This document shows positions 26,436 to 35,188 of a stretch of DNA of 61,043 nucleotides, one piece after another. The stretch covers positions 1 to 61,043 of the forward strand of contig JBEAXK010000073.1 in assembly GCA_041159865.1 (NCBI GenBank), written 5' to 3'. Source of the stretch: BJGN01 sp041159865. Its GTDB lineage: Bacteria; Bacteroidota; Bacteroidia; Chitinophagales; Saprospiraceae. The first letter of the stretch is position 1, and each line of letters starts with the position of its first letter. The notes under the pieces are model-generated. The model made no database searches, was not told where the DNA came from, and saw only the letters and a program-made list of their open reading frames with translations. Made by a program: the position numbers and the translations under genes.

Positions 26436-27656
26436 ATGCGTACCCTTTTTCTTATTATTTTTTTGATATTCATAGATTTATATGCTTACCAAGCACTTAA
26501 AGTAGTTATTTCAAATAGCTCTTTATCTGTAAAAACCTGGTCTAAAGTAGTTTTCTTTAGCCTCAATATTTTGATGATTTCATTTTCGGTCGCCTATATT
26601 ACCGGACTTTTAGAGGAATGGGACAAGGTCTCTTTGACTATATTGAGATCCCTTGTTTTCATTGCCTATTTCTCAAAATTTTTAATCCTTCCTTTTCTGG
26701 TCATTGATGATCTTTTTAGGGGATTTCAATGGATAATTGATTATTTCAAGCCTAATCAGGCATTTAACCCATCAAGATCCAGGTTTTTAAGTCAGTTTGG
26801 ACTTTTTATTGGCGCTATACCCTTAATAAGCCTTACTTATGGTATGTTCAGGAATGCATATAGATTTCAGCTTAGACAAACAAAAATAAAAATAGATCAA
26901 GTTCCTCAGGAGTTAATGGGTCTAAAAATAATCCATATATCTGATATACATTCTGGTAGTTTTTTATACCCAGAAGAAGTAACAAAGGCTGTTGAAATAA
27001 TTAACAAACAAGAGGCGGACCTTATTTTTTTTACGGGTGATCTTGTCAATAATACCGCAGATGAAGTCATACCTTTACTCCCTATTCTCAGCAAGATAAA
27101 AGCTAAATACGGTGTATTTTCCATTCTGGGAAATCACGATTACGGTGATTATGTAAGATGGGAAAGTATTGATAAAAAACAAGAGAACCTCAATCAATTA
27201 AAAAAGTACCATAAAGAATTAGGCTGGGAATTATTGACCAATGAAAATAGAATAGTTCAGGTAAATGGTAAAGAAATTGGTATAATTGGGGTTGAAAATT
27301 ATTCCACACACATGAGATTTCCGAAATATGGAAAATTAAAGGAATCATTTTCAGGAGTTGAGAATACAAACCTAAAATTATTATTATCCCACGACCCATC
27401 CCACTGGGCTCATGAGGTTATCACAGACTTTAAAGATATTGCCATAACCTTTTCGGGTCACACCCATGGATTTCAATTTGGTGTTGAGATACCTGGTTTT
27501 GTCCAGTGGAGCCCAATCCAATATGTTTATAAACAATGGGCAGGACTATACAAAAAGGGAAATCAAATGTTATACGTTAACAGAGGATTGGGACATCTTG
27601 GGTACCCTGGAAGAGTGGGCATATTACCAGAAGTAACCTTGATAGAGTTGGTTTAA
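26436..27656 (+). CDS. Membrane-anchored metallophosphoesterase
   Basis: The 406-residue protein has several N-terminal membrane spans (about 1-20, 33-55, 65-90 and 125-145) followed by a calcineurin-type phosphoesterase domain. The metal motifs are HISDIHSG, FTGDLVNN, GNHDYGDY, LSHDP and FSGHTHGFQFG. This is the YkuE-like group, some members of which act on membrane-associated phospho-compounds. The ATG at 26436 is preferred to a TTG at 26400 because it begins directly before the first membrane span. It is divergent from the hypothetical secreted protein gene. Confidence 0.9.
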   Translation: MRTLFLIIFLIFIDLYAYQALKVVISNSSLSVKTWSKVVFFSLNILMISFSVAYITGLLEEWDKVSLTILRSLVFIAYFSKFLILPFLVIDDLFRGFQWIIDYFKPNQAFNPSRSRFLSQFGLFIGAIPLISLTYGMFRNAYRFQLRQTKIKIDQVPQELMGLKIIHISDIHSGSFLYPEEVTKAVEIINKQEADLIFFTGDLVNNTADEVIPLLPILSKIKAKYGVFSILGNHDYGDYVRWESIDKKQENLNQLKKYHKELGWELLTNENRIVQVNGKEIGIIGVENYSTHMRFPKYGKLKESFSGVENTNLKLLLSHDPSHWAHEVITDFKDIAITFSGHTHGFQFGVEIPGFVQWSPIQYVYKQWAGLYKKGNQMLYVNRGLGHLGYPGRVGILPEVTLIELV

Positions 27657-27678
27657 ATTGGTTTTAAAGCAAAAGGAA

Positions 27679-27882
27679 ATGGATAAGGAAAGTTTTTTTA
27701 AATCCGGTTTATTGAAAAAATATCTTCTTGGTATAGCTAACCCTATAGAATGTGCTAAAATTGCCGCTTTGCTTGAATTAAATCCTTCCTGGAAAGAGCA
27801 AGTGAGTATGTTGGAAAATAAGTTAAGAAACTGGGTAAAGGAACAAAATTCAAACTTCAAAAATAAAAGTCAACTAAACTAA
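27679..27882 (+). CDS. Small protein resembling the N-terminal part of a membrane anti-sigma factor
   Basis: A 67-residue reading frame starts 22 bases after the phosphoesterase stop. LLKKYLLGIANPIECAKIAALLELNPSW matches the N-terminal sigma-binding helix pattern (LExYxLGxxxxxExxxxExLxxxNP) of Bacteroidota anti-sigma factors. The membrane span and periplasmic domain expected after it are missing. It may be a free-standing sigma-binding peptide, a fragment, or a chance resemblance. No sigma factor gene is adjacent. Confidence 0.5.
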   Translation: MDKESFFKSGLLKKYLLGIANPIECAKIAALLELNPSWKEQVSMLENKLRNWVKEQNSNFKNKSQLN

Positions 27883-28040
27883 CAATCAATATCTTACATA
27901 TTATAAATTAAAAAATTATATTTTCTTTGTTTTTTTTTACAAATTATTTTTCATTTTGCTAAATAATTTATATTATTGCATTATTGAAAGCGAAAATAGA
28001 ATTGAAATGTCAGTTTGAAGTTTCGCGAATTTAAATCTCC
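27883..28040. other. AT-rich gap before the folded leader
   Basis: This stretch is very AT-rich and holds no reading frame I can support. It probably contains the promoter for the folded leader and small peptide that follow, but I cannot point to boxes matching the consensus in both parts. Confidence 0.4.
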
Positions 28041-28105
28041 ATGAACATGACTCCTTAGAACGCGGGGTTCCGCAATCATTAACGATTAAAACTAAAGGTC
28101 ATGTT
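28041..28105 (+). promoter_or_regulatory. Folded leader with mini-ORF, occluding the start of a small peptide gene
   Basis: AACATGAC (28044-28051) pairs perfectly with GTCATGTT (28098-28105), and CCTTAG pairs with CTAAAG (one mismatch) to extend the stem. Inside are two hairpins, GCGG/CCGC (28062-28073) and AATC/GATT (28074-28087), giving a three-way junction. The 3' arm contains the ATG at 28101 of the 31-residue reading frame. The 5' arm overlaps a five-codon frame MNMTP (28041-28058). This looks like a translational switch, as in leader-peptide attenuators or structured toxin mRNAs, but is not proven. It is too short and lacks the anticodon arm for a tRNA. Confidence 0.4.
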
Positions 28106-28196
28106 AATTATTTACACAGCTTTTGCTTCTTTTGCTTTGGGAGGTACTATTATAGCGACTATGAATTCTTTTCAGCGTTCATCTCGCAGATTCTAA
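28101..28196 (+). CDS. Possible 31-residue membrane peptide
   Basis: The frame encodes a hydrophobic stretch LIIYTAFASFALGGTIIATM, long enough for one membrane span, then a basic tail QRSSRRF and a stop. A strong terminator follows 23 bases later, so a rightward transcript ends here. Short hydrophobic peptides with basic tails occur among type I toxins and small membrane proteins. Coding is uncertain because no homologue can be checked. Confidence 0.4.
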   Translation: MLIIYTAFASFALGGTIIATMNSFQRSSRRF

Positions 28197-28217
28197 GTTA
28201 CTTCCGGCTTGAAAAAA

Positions 28218-28256
28218 ACAAAAAACCGTCATTAATTAATTTTAATGGCGGTTTTT
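28218..28256. terminator. Bidirectional terminator
   Basis: AAAACCGTCATTAA and TTAATGGCGGTTTT form a 14-base stem with one wobble pair and a TTAATT loop, flanked by A and T runs. It ends the rightward small transcript and the leftward lipoprotein gene, whose stop lies at its edge. Confidence 0.9.
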
Positions 28257-28720
28257 TAATTTAGGGAAGCTTCCAATAACTGATAATACAATTCCATAGG
28301 ATTGTTCTTATTTAGAAATAATTTACCTTTTAAACTAACTTTCGCATCCGTATCGATTCTGTTTAGACTTCCATTAGACTTAATCTGCATAACGGTTTCA
28401 ATTCCCGCACCACTACAAAAGAAACATTTAGCAAAAGGTAACGCTGATAACACAGATACAGAACTGTCCCCAATTTCAGACAAAGGAATCCAATATCCTT
28501 CAATAATTACGGAAATTCCATCCCAATCTTTAATTTTATCCGAAAATACAGGTTTGCCCAGATAATCTCCATAATCAGCATCAAAATAATAATCAACCTT
28601 TAAACTATCCAGGTCTTTCCAGGTTAATTTTTTATAGTCTACCTCTTTTTCTTTTTCAGGGGTATTTGGAGAACAAGCCCATAATGAACCTAAAAGGAGA
28701 AAAATAAAAAGTTTATTCAT
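28256..28720 (-). CDS. DUF3299-like lipoprotein
   Basis: A 154-residue product with a lipoprotein signal peptide ending in SLWAC. The centre has a DUF3299-like core: VIIEGYWIPLSEIG, then LPFAKCFFCSGAGIETVMQI with a CxxC pair, then KVSLKGKLFLN. DUF3299 proteins are periplasmic and often associated with metal handling or ABC export genes; the role is unknown. The start at 28720 is chosen because it gives a compact signal peptide. Confidence 0.78.
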   Translation of the reverse strand: MNKLFIFLLLGSLWACSPNTPEKEKEVDYKKLTWKDLDSLKVDYYFDADYGDYLGKPVFSDKIKDWDGISVIIEGYWIPLSEIGDSSVSVLSALPFAKCFFCSGAGIETVMQIKSNGSLNRIDTDAKVSLKGKLFLNKNNPMELYYQLLEASLN

Positions 28721-28784
28721 TACATTTAAGTTCAAAAAAAAGCAAAATCAAAAAGAACCAATTAAATAAAGTTGTTTTTTAAAA

Positions 28785-30581
28785 TTAATCATTCCCCAGT
28801 TTCAAAACTTCAAGAAAAGCCTTTTGAGGAACATCTACAGAACCAATTTGTCTCATTTTCTTTTTACCTTCTTTTTGTTTTTCCAGCAATTTTCTTTTTC
28901 GTGAAATATCCCCTCCATAACATTTAGCTGTTACATCTTTACGAAGAGCTGAAATAGTCTCTCTGGCAATAACTTTAGCACCAATAGCTGCTTGAATAGC
29001 AATAACAAATTGTTGTTTTGGCAGAAGATCTTTCAATCGCTTACAAATTTTGCGACCTATATAATCTGCTTTATCTCTGTGGACAAGGGCGGTAAGGGCA
29101 TCCACATTTTCACCGTTCAATTTGATATCCAGTTTAATCAAATCAGATGCACGATAATCAATCAGTGCATAATCAAACGAAGCATATCCTCTTGAAATAG
29201 ACTTTAACCGATCATAGAAATCGAAAACAATTTCTGCTAAAGGAAGCTCAAAACTTAATTCAACTCTGTAAGGAGTCAGGTAAACCTGTCTGGAAAGGAT
29301 ACCTCTTTTATCCAAACAAAGATTCATGATAGCTCCAATATAGTCTGGTTTAGTAATGATTTGTGCTCTAATATAAGGTTCTTCCACCCGATTAATTCTG
29401 GAAGGATCAGGTAAATCAGATGGAGTACGTACCACTGCCGATTCGTTATTCGTAGTAAATACGGTATAAGAAACGTTTGGAACCGTGGTAATAACTTCCA
29501 TGTTAAATTCTCTGGACAATCTTTCCTGTATAATTTCCAGATGTAACATACCGAGGAAGCCGCAACGAAAGCCAAATCCGAGTGCCTGAGAGGTTTCAGC
29601 TTCGAAAACAAGAGAAGCGTCATTTAATTGTAACTTTTCTAAACTATCTCTTAAATTTTCAAAATCATCATTATCAATAGGAAATATACCAGCGAACACC
29701 ATAGGTTTCACCTCCTCAAACCCATGAATCGCCTCCATGCATGGTCTGTCCACATGCGTAATCGTATCTCCTACTTTGATTTCTTTAGACTCTTTAATCC
29801 CTGTGATAACATAACCTACATCACCCGTTTTAAGAACCTCTCTCGGCATCTGATTTATCTGTAGAATGCCAATTTCATCAGCCAGATATTCACGACTGCC
29901 ATAAAAGAAGCGAATTCTATCTCCTTTTTTCAAAGTACCATTCATTATTCTGAAATAGGCAATTACTCCTCTAAAAGAATTAAAGACAGAATCAAAAATC
30001 AATGCTTGTAACGGTGCATCTGAATCTCCTTTTGGCGGAGGAATTCGGTCCACAATTGCTTTCATAATATCGGGCACACCAATACCTGTTTTTCCACTTG
30101 CCAAAATAATGTCTTCACGTTTACATCCAATTAAATCTATAACCTGATCGGCTACTTCCTCAATATTTGCATTTTCCATATCCACTTTATTTAGGATAGG
30201 AATAATTTCCAAGTCATGTTCAATGGCTAAATAAAGGTTTGAGATGGTTTGAGCCTGAATACCTTGAGTTGAATCTATAAGTAATAGTGCTCCCTCACAA
30301 GCGGCAATAGAACGAGACACCTCGTAAGAAAAATCTACATGACCCGGAGTATCAATCAGATTAAAGGTATATCTGTTGCCATCGTCATGTGGATAATACA
30401 TCTGTACGGCGTGACTTTTAATGGTAATACCTCTTTCCCTTTCAAGATCCATACTGTCCAATGCCTGATCTTTCATCTGTCTCTTATCAATGGTGTGTGT
30501 AAAATCCATTAATCTGTCAGACAATGTACTTTTTCCATGATCGATATGGGCAATGACACAAAAGTTTCTGATAAATTTCAT
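28785..30581 (-). CDS. lepA: Elongation factor 4 (translation GTPase LepA)
   Basis: This 598-residue ribosome-associated GTPase back-translocates or remodels stalled ribosomes. The G motifs are AHIDHGKST near residue 10, DTPGHVDF near 80 and NKVDM near 135. The C-terminal LepA-specific domain has KRKLLEKQKEGKKKMRQIGSV near the end. Length and start (MKFIRNFCVIAHIDHGKS) are normal. A TATTTTTG-like -7 box lies upstream. Confidence 0.97.
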   Translation of the reverse strand: MKFIRNFCVIAHIDHGKSTLSDRLMDFTHTIDKRQMKDQALDSMDLERERGITIKSHAVQMYYPHDDGNRYTFNLIDTPGHVDFSYEVSRSIAACEGALLLIDSTQGIQAQTISNLYLAIEHDLEIIPILNKVDMENANIEEVADQVIDLIGCKREDIILASGKTGIGVPDIMKAIVDRIPPPKGDSDAPLQALIFDSVFNSFRGVIAYFRIMNGTLKKGDRIRFFYGSREYLADEIGILQINQMPREVLKTGDVGYVITGIKESKEIKVGDTITHVDRPCMEAIHGFEEVKPMVFAGIFPIDNDDFENLRDSLEKLQLNDASLVFEAETSQALGFGFRCGFLGMLHLEIIQERLSREFNMEVITTVPNVSYTVFTTNNESAVVRTPSDLPDPSRINRVEEPYIRAQIITKPDYIGAIMNLCLDKRGILSRQVYLTPYRVELSFELPLAEIVFDFYDRLKSISRGYASFDYALIDYRASDLIKLDIKLNGENVDALTALVHRDKADYIGRKICKRLKDLLPKQQFVIAIQAAIGAKVIARETISALRKDVTAKCYGGDISRKRKLLEKQKEGKKKMRQIGSVDVPQKAFLEVLKLGND

Positions 30582-30732
30582 ATTGTTGTTTAAATAAAAT
30601 TCTACTTTTTTAAAAATTTACACAAAAATAAGCAAGCTTGAGGACTTTAGGTTACCAACTGATAGATTTTAGAAAATATGTCTGTTTAAACAAGCAGCAT
30701 TTTAAAAAACCTTTCGTTTAAATAATAGAAAA

Positions 30733-31521
30733 ATGAATATGCATCACAGTATTATATTTTTATTAGTTGTGCTGTTAGGTATGACGACCTGTAAAAAGGA
30801 GAGCCTGGAACCCTCAATTATTGTAGCAAATATTGAAAGGGAATTTGCTGTAACTTATGTTGAAAAGTTTTCTAAAACAGGTCGTCACCTACAGTTTGAA
30901 GTAAGTACGTTAAAGGAACAACCCTGTGGAAATTTTTTCGTCAAAACAGACTGGTTACAAACACCATCTCTCCTAAAATTAAATATTAGTGGAATTGAAA
31001 AGATAGGAGTTTGTTCTGGGAATGCTGCTATTGCAAAAGGTGATGTTGAAACAGAAATTTTATCCGAAGGATCTTGGCCAATTGATGTTTATATTCAAAA
31101 TATAATTCGCAATCCAGGTAAATTAATAATTCAAAAAAATAGTTACCAATTATTGCTGGAAACAACCCACGGTATCACGATAACACAAAAAGATTTACAG
31201 AAAATTCCTAATGGAACTCTATGGGGATATATAGCCTATAAACCAGAGTTTGCTGCTACCTCGAGGGTATTCATAGAGGAATTAAAAAAGTTAACTAAAA
31301 ATAATGTACTGGCAGACGGTGAATATGGATATTTTAATATTCAAAATGAACAAATAAAATTCAAGGAAACTCCTGCTGATTATACAGTTCTTCCCATTAT
31401 TCGATTTCAAAGTTCCGATGTTGATTTGATCTTGAATTTGATCAACACATTTAGAAAAAATAATGCTAATTCTGGAAATATAACAATTAAGTTATCTGAT
31501 ACCAACGGTCTTTCCTATTAA
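30733..31521 (+). CDS. Hypothetical lipoprotein
   Basis: A 262-residue product with a lipoprotein signal peptide ending in GMTTC followed by KKES. The mature protein contains scattered beta strands and the phrase LWGYIAYKPEFAATSRVFIEELKKL, but no motif I recognise. It is divergent from lepA and is followed by a bidirectional terminator. Confidence 0.7.
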   Translation: MNMHHSIIFLLVVLLGMTTCKKESLEPSIIVANIEREFAVTYVEKFSKTGRHLQFEVSTLKEQPCGNFFVKTDWLQTPSLLKLNISGIEKIGVCSGNAAIAKGDVETEILSEGSWPIDVYIQNIIRNPGKLIIQKNSYQLLLETTHGITITQKDLQKIPNGTLWGYIAYKPEFAATSRVFIEELKKLTKNNVLADGEYGYFNIQNEQIKFKETPADYTVLPIIRFQSSDVDLILNLINTFRKNNANSGNITIKLSDTNGLSY

Positions 31522-31545
31522 CTAATTGTGATAAAGCTTCAAAAT

Positions 31546-31580
31546 AATAAACCCACAACCTTTAAGGAGGTGGGTTTATT
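31546..31580. terminator. Bidirectional terminator
   Basis: AATAAACCCAC and GTGGGTTTATT form an 11-base stem with a loop that contains CCTTTAAGG. It lies between the convergent lipoprotein and exported superoxide dismutase genes. Confidence 0.88.
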
Positions 31581-31599
31581 TTATCCTTAAATATTAGAA

Positions 31600-32598
31600 T
31601 CAATGATTATCCTTACAAAGGCCTACGATTTCATGAAAAACATCATGAAGAGCTGTTAGCTTTTGGGTAAGAATCGCATCTTTTGATTTTTTCTTAACTA
31701 AAGTATCCAGTTCTTTACTACCAGCTATAAGGCGGGTTAGTGCATCTTTAATTTCAGGAGTAGAAAAATCCTCAGGGATTGCTTCCACCATCAAAGATTG
31801 AGCTTTGGTAACCATTTCACCACTTCTGGCTTTGATTGGTTTTAAATTTCCTTCTTCGCTGGGGTGGAAGGTACCCGCCATAACACCATGAAAAGAATTC
31901 AATGAAGGCCATTGTTCCCAGATACTTTTTTTCGGTGGCATAGCTGCATCATACCTTTTACTTACTTCATTCCAATTGATAACGCTCCAAATAGCCGTTA
32001 AATAATCTGGACGTTTATTTTGGTATTTTAAATAATAGGCATGTTCCCAAACATCAATTCCTAAGATAGGCGTACCTTTTACTTCCGCAATATCCATCAG
32101 TGGATTGTCTTGATTAGGTGTGGAACAAACCGCAAGTTTATAATCTGGTGTTACAATAAGCCATGCCCAGCCAGAACCAAAACGAGTTGAGGCAGCAGTG
32201 TTTATTAGTTTTTTAAGACTATCTACAGAGGTAAATTGTTTTTCAATTGCTTTTCTCAATCCAGCATTAGGCATGGTATTTTTTTCAGCCGATAAAATAC
32301 TCCAAAAAAGAGAGTGATTGAAATGACCACCTCCATTGTTTCTAACTGCCATTGAATACTTTGATATATTTTTATTTATATCATCTATGGATAATTCCGA
32401 ACCAGCATTACCTTTTAATGCATTATTTAGATTGTTAACATAAGCGGCGTGATGCTTACTATGATGAATTTCCATCGTTTGGGCATCAATCACAGGCTCC
32501 AGAGCATTATATGCATAAGGCAATTGTGGTAAAGAGAACTGGGCCATCAAATTTCCTGTTAAACCCAGTACCAATAATAACAAAGTTAATTTTCTCAT
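31600..32598 (-). CDS. Exported superoxide dismutase with C-terminal extension
   Basis: The 332-residue product has a signal peptide (LTLLLLVLGLTGNLMAQ) and a complete Fe/Mn superoxide dismutase domain at about 20-225 with MEIHHSKHHAAY, GGGHFNHSLFW and DVWEHAYYLKYQNKRPDY. It is closely related to the cytoplasmic copy at 16884 but then adds about 105 helical, charged residues (KAQSLMVEAIPEDF ... LHDVFHEIVGLCKDNH) not found in ordinary superoxide dismutases. A TACTTTTG -7 box lies at 32629-32636. It should act in the periplasm or at the cell surface. It is the last gene of a long leftward string. Confidence 0.92.
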   Translation of the reverse strand: MRKLTLLLLVLGLTGNLMAQFSLPQLPYAYNALEPVIDAQTMEIHHSKHHAAYVNNLNNALKGNAGSELSIDDINKNISKYSMAVRNNGGGHFNHSLFWSILSAEKNTMPNAGLRKAIEKQFTSVDSLKKLINTAASTRFGSGWAWLIVTPDYKLAVCSTPNQDNPLMDIAEVKGTPILGIDVWEHAYYLKYQNKRPDYLTAIWSVINWNEVSKRYDAAMPPKKSIWEQWPSLNSFHGVMAGTFHPSEEGNLKPIKARSGEMVTKAQSLMVEAIPEDFSTPEIKDALTRLIAGSKELDTLVKKKSKDAILTQKLTALHDVFHEIVGLCKDNH

Positions 32599-32653
32599 TG
32601 TCTATTCTTTTTATAAACTAATAAACCGCAAAAGTACTCATTTAGATTAATGG

Positions 32654-33094
32654 TTATCTATTTTTCTGTCTTCTAAATATATATCTGGTTATAAAAATTC
32701 CTTCCCCGCTGGAAGAAGTTCCAACACCCGATTTAGAATCTGTGACGCTAACGTCACTTTTGCTGTAAACACCAGAAACCGTTTCTGTTAATTCCCAGCC
32801 TTCCTCTCCAAGTTCATTAAACTTCTGAACAACAAGCAAATCATTTGATTTAATGTTCTTAAAATTAATTCCCAGTAAGCTGAAAAAGTTTTCCATTTTA
32901 TATTCCTCCAATACACCTCCATCGTCACTCAATAGAAGCCTGGATCTTCCAAGTCCTCCTGGAACTACACTTTCAACTGCTGTAATAATTTGATATTCCC
33001 ATACGATGCCTCTGGTTTGTGCTTTTGATTGTAAGGGCAATAAGAACAAAACATGAATAGCAAACAGGTTAATAATAAAAGATAATTTTTTCAT
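32654..33094 (-). CDS. DUF4177-like secreted protein
   Basis: A 146-residue product with a signal peptide ending in QSKAQTR. The mature part starts WEYQIITAVES and later has FNELGEEGWELTE and YIFRR, the strand-helix-strand pattern of DUF4177 proteins. Between them lies a Ser/Gly-rich insertion. Function unknown. It lies 12 bases after the methyltransferase gene and 55 before the superoxide dismutase on the same strand. Confidence 0.7.
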   Translation of the reverse strand: MKKLSFIINLFAIHVLFLLPLQSKAQTRGIVWEYQIITAVESVVPGGLGRSRLLLSDDGGVLEEYKMENFFSLLGINFKNIKSNDLLVVQKFNELGEEGWELTETVSGVYSKSDVSVTDSKSGVGTSSSGEGIFITRYIFRRQKNR

Positions 33095-33106
33095 AATATG
33101 TTTGTT

Positions 33107-33904
33107 TTAGTTATTAAACTTCCTGATAATCCAAACGTCTTGCACATTTGCTTCATTTTCATTGGAAATAAATTTTAAAATTTCAAAAGAATGAAATAAT
33201 TTTTCCATAAATGATTTTGGATGAAAACTTGAAAAAGTTCTATGACCCTCACGAACTGAATCCCTGATGATTAATTTTCCCTTGTCAAATTCATTCTTTT
33301 CTTCGCTGGTCAATTTATTTTTAAAGGAATTGCCTTGCGTTGTTAAAAACAAGATTCCGGATGGTTTTAAAATTCTTTTAAATTCCTCCACCCACTTAAA
33401 ATGAGCTGATTCAGACAAATGGGTCAAAATAGAGATTCCATAAATTAAATCAAAGGTATGTTTTCCAACTGCCAATGGTGGATTTATATGTTGATTTAAA
33501 AAATGTATATCCGATAAATGCTGGCGACACCATTGTAATGATTCCTTATTTACATCAGAACCGTAACAAATATATCTTTTATCTGCCCAGTGACGAATAA
33601 CTCTACCTGGACCACAACCCCAATCCAAGAGGAAACAATTTTCGTTTGGCAACCATTCTCTGGTAAGTTCCTGAATCCAGGCCGTCGTTTTTTTACCTCC
33701 CAAATAATAACTGTTATAATCGAGTTTAAAAGATTCATACATCAGATAATCTGGAGGGAAATCAATATCAGGATAATTATTTTTAAATACTTGGTTACGC
33801 TTATAATTTTTACATTTAAAATAAAAGTACCTAAGGTAATCGGCCACATGTAATAAGCTGATTTTACGCAACAACCATGAAACTGAATTTTTAAAACGGG
33901 TCAT
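33107..33904 (-). CDS. SAM-dependent methyltransferase
   Basis: The 265-residue protein has a class I methyltransferase core with motif I LLDWGCGPGRVIRHW near residue 88, then YICYGSDVNKESLQWC, FDLIYGISILTHL and LKPSGILFLTTQG. The acceptor is unknown. It lies 18 bases downstream of the M43 protease gene and 12 upstream of the DUF4177-like gene, so it is probably part of the same transcript. Confidence 0.88.
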   Translation of the reverse strand: MTRFKNSVSWLLRKISLLHVADYLRYFYFKCKNYKRNQVFKNNYPDIDFPPDYLMYESFKLDYNSYYLGGKKTTAWIQELTREWLPNENCFLLDWGCGPGRVIRHWADKRYICYGSDVNKESLQWCRQHLSDIHFLNQHINPPLAVGKHTFDLIYGISILTHLSESAHFKWVEEFKRILKPSGILFLTTQGNSFKNKLTSEEKNEFDKGKLIIRDSVREGHRTFSSFHPKSFMEKLFHSFEILKFISNENEANVQDVWIIRKFNN

Positions 33905-33922
33905 AGAGCTAATATCAGCGAA

Positions 33923-35179
33923 TTACTTTAAAGGAGAAACGATTATTTTATAAGGTCTGCCATCTTTTTCCAATTTTACCCAGTAAATACCTGGAGAATA
34001 TCCAGTAATATCAAAAGTACAGATTCCAAAAGTCGATTTTTGTTGTAATAATCGCCCCATAAAATCATACAGATAAATATCTTTTTCGATACCTGAATGA
34101 TTATTAGATTTAACCTGTAGTAATCCTGAAGTAGGATTTGGATAAATTTCCAAAGAAAATTCCTTCAGATTTGATGGCAAAGCGGTTGATAATGAGCAAT
34201 TTGTTTGACCTAGAAGCGTTGACCTATAACCGTTTAAAGTAGCAGACATTCTTTTTTTCTGCCCTTCCGTAAACATATACATACATTCATCATCGACATA
34301 ATCCATATAATTAAAGAATAGCACCCCATTTCCAGAGGGTGTACAATCGTCCCTTACGGGAAATCCGGGGCAATCATAATTCGCTTCAAATTGGACGGGG
34401 GTGTCCGAAACTTCATCTCCCTCCTCACAATCGCTGTCGTCGGGTCCCCAAAGATGTTCTAAATTAAAATAATGCCCCATTTCGTGTGTGGTCGTCCTCC
34501 CCTTATGATTGGGATAGGAAGCAACGGCTGTTCCTGAACTTCCAAAATACTGAGGCGAAATTACGAGGCCATCGGCTTCAGGGGGATCGGCTGTGCCAGG
34601 TAAAAAAGCAAAACCATAAAGATCTTCGCCTGCTTCACAAACCCAGATATTAATATATTTTTTAATATTCCACGGATCTTTTCCCCCTTTCAAAGTAGAA
34701 AACCATCTGTCCTTATCTCCAATATTCGTAACCGTTGTTTTCGTCCGTGTGATACCATTGGTTACCATTCCAGCGGGATCACGGGCAGCAAGACAAAATT
34801 CAATACCGATATCTGCTACTAAATTCGAAAAAGGAGAAGGGGTTTTATTAAAATCACTATTAAGTTTTCTAAAGTCCCTGTTTAAAATGTCAATTTGAGA
34901 TTTTATCTGATCATCAGAAATATTTTGATCCGTTGTTCTCCAAACTACATGGACGACTACAGGAATTTTTACTACAGCATTTTTGGATTTAGAAAAATCT
35001 TCCTTTTCTACCCAGTTTTTAGTAAATTCGGAAATAACATCTCTTTCATTAATCAATTTGGGGTTTCTCAAAAGTGCTTCATAGCGCTTCGTTTCAGTCC
35101 CACATTTTTTTTGACTTTTTCCAATATTTGGTGATAAAAGAAGTAATAAAAAGAAAAAAATGCGGCTTTGATTCCCCAT
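33923..35179 (-). CDS. Secreted M43-type zinc metalloprotease with T9SS C-terminal domain
   Basis: This 418-residue protein has a signal peptide, a cytophagalysin/pappalysin-like (M43) protease domain with the zinc site HEMGHYFNLEH near residue 235 and a following NYMDYVDDECMYMFTEGQ Met-turn region, and a C-terminal sorting domain of type A (LEIYPNPTSGLLQVKS ... YDFMGRLL ... PGIYWVKLEKDGRPYKIIV) used by the type IX secretion system. It should be exported to the surface or medium and cut proteins there. It starts 9 bases after the decarboxylase stop. Confidence 0.93.
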   Translation of the reverse strand: MGNQSRIFFFLLLLLSPNIGKSQKKCGTETKRYEALLRNPKLINERDVISEFTKNWVEKEDFSKSKNAVVKIPVVVHVVWRTTDQNISDDQIKSQIDILNRDFRKLNSDFNKTPSPFSNLVADIGIEFCLAARDPAGMVTNGITRTKTTVTNIGDKDRWFSTLKGGKDPWNIKKYINIWVCEAGEDLYGFAFLPGTADPPEADGLVISPQYFGSSGTAVASYPNHKGRTTTHEMGHYFNLEHLWGPDDSDCEEGDEVSDTPVQFEANYDCPGFPVRDDCTPSGNGVLFFNYMDYVDDECMYMFTEGQKKRMSATLNGYRSTLLGQTNCSLSTALPSNLKEFSLEIYPNPTSGLLQVKSNNHSGIEKDIYLYDFMGRLLQQKSTFGICTFDITGYSPGIYWVKLEKDGRPYKIIVSPLK

Positions 35180-35188
35180 GGTATTCTG

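Noticed and set aside
28044..28105. tRNA-like cloverleaf
   Set aside because: It is 62 bases, has no anticodon arm or T-loop consensus, and its outer stem runs into a start codon, so a regulatory leader fits better.
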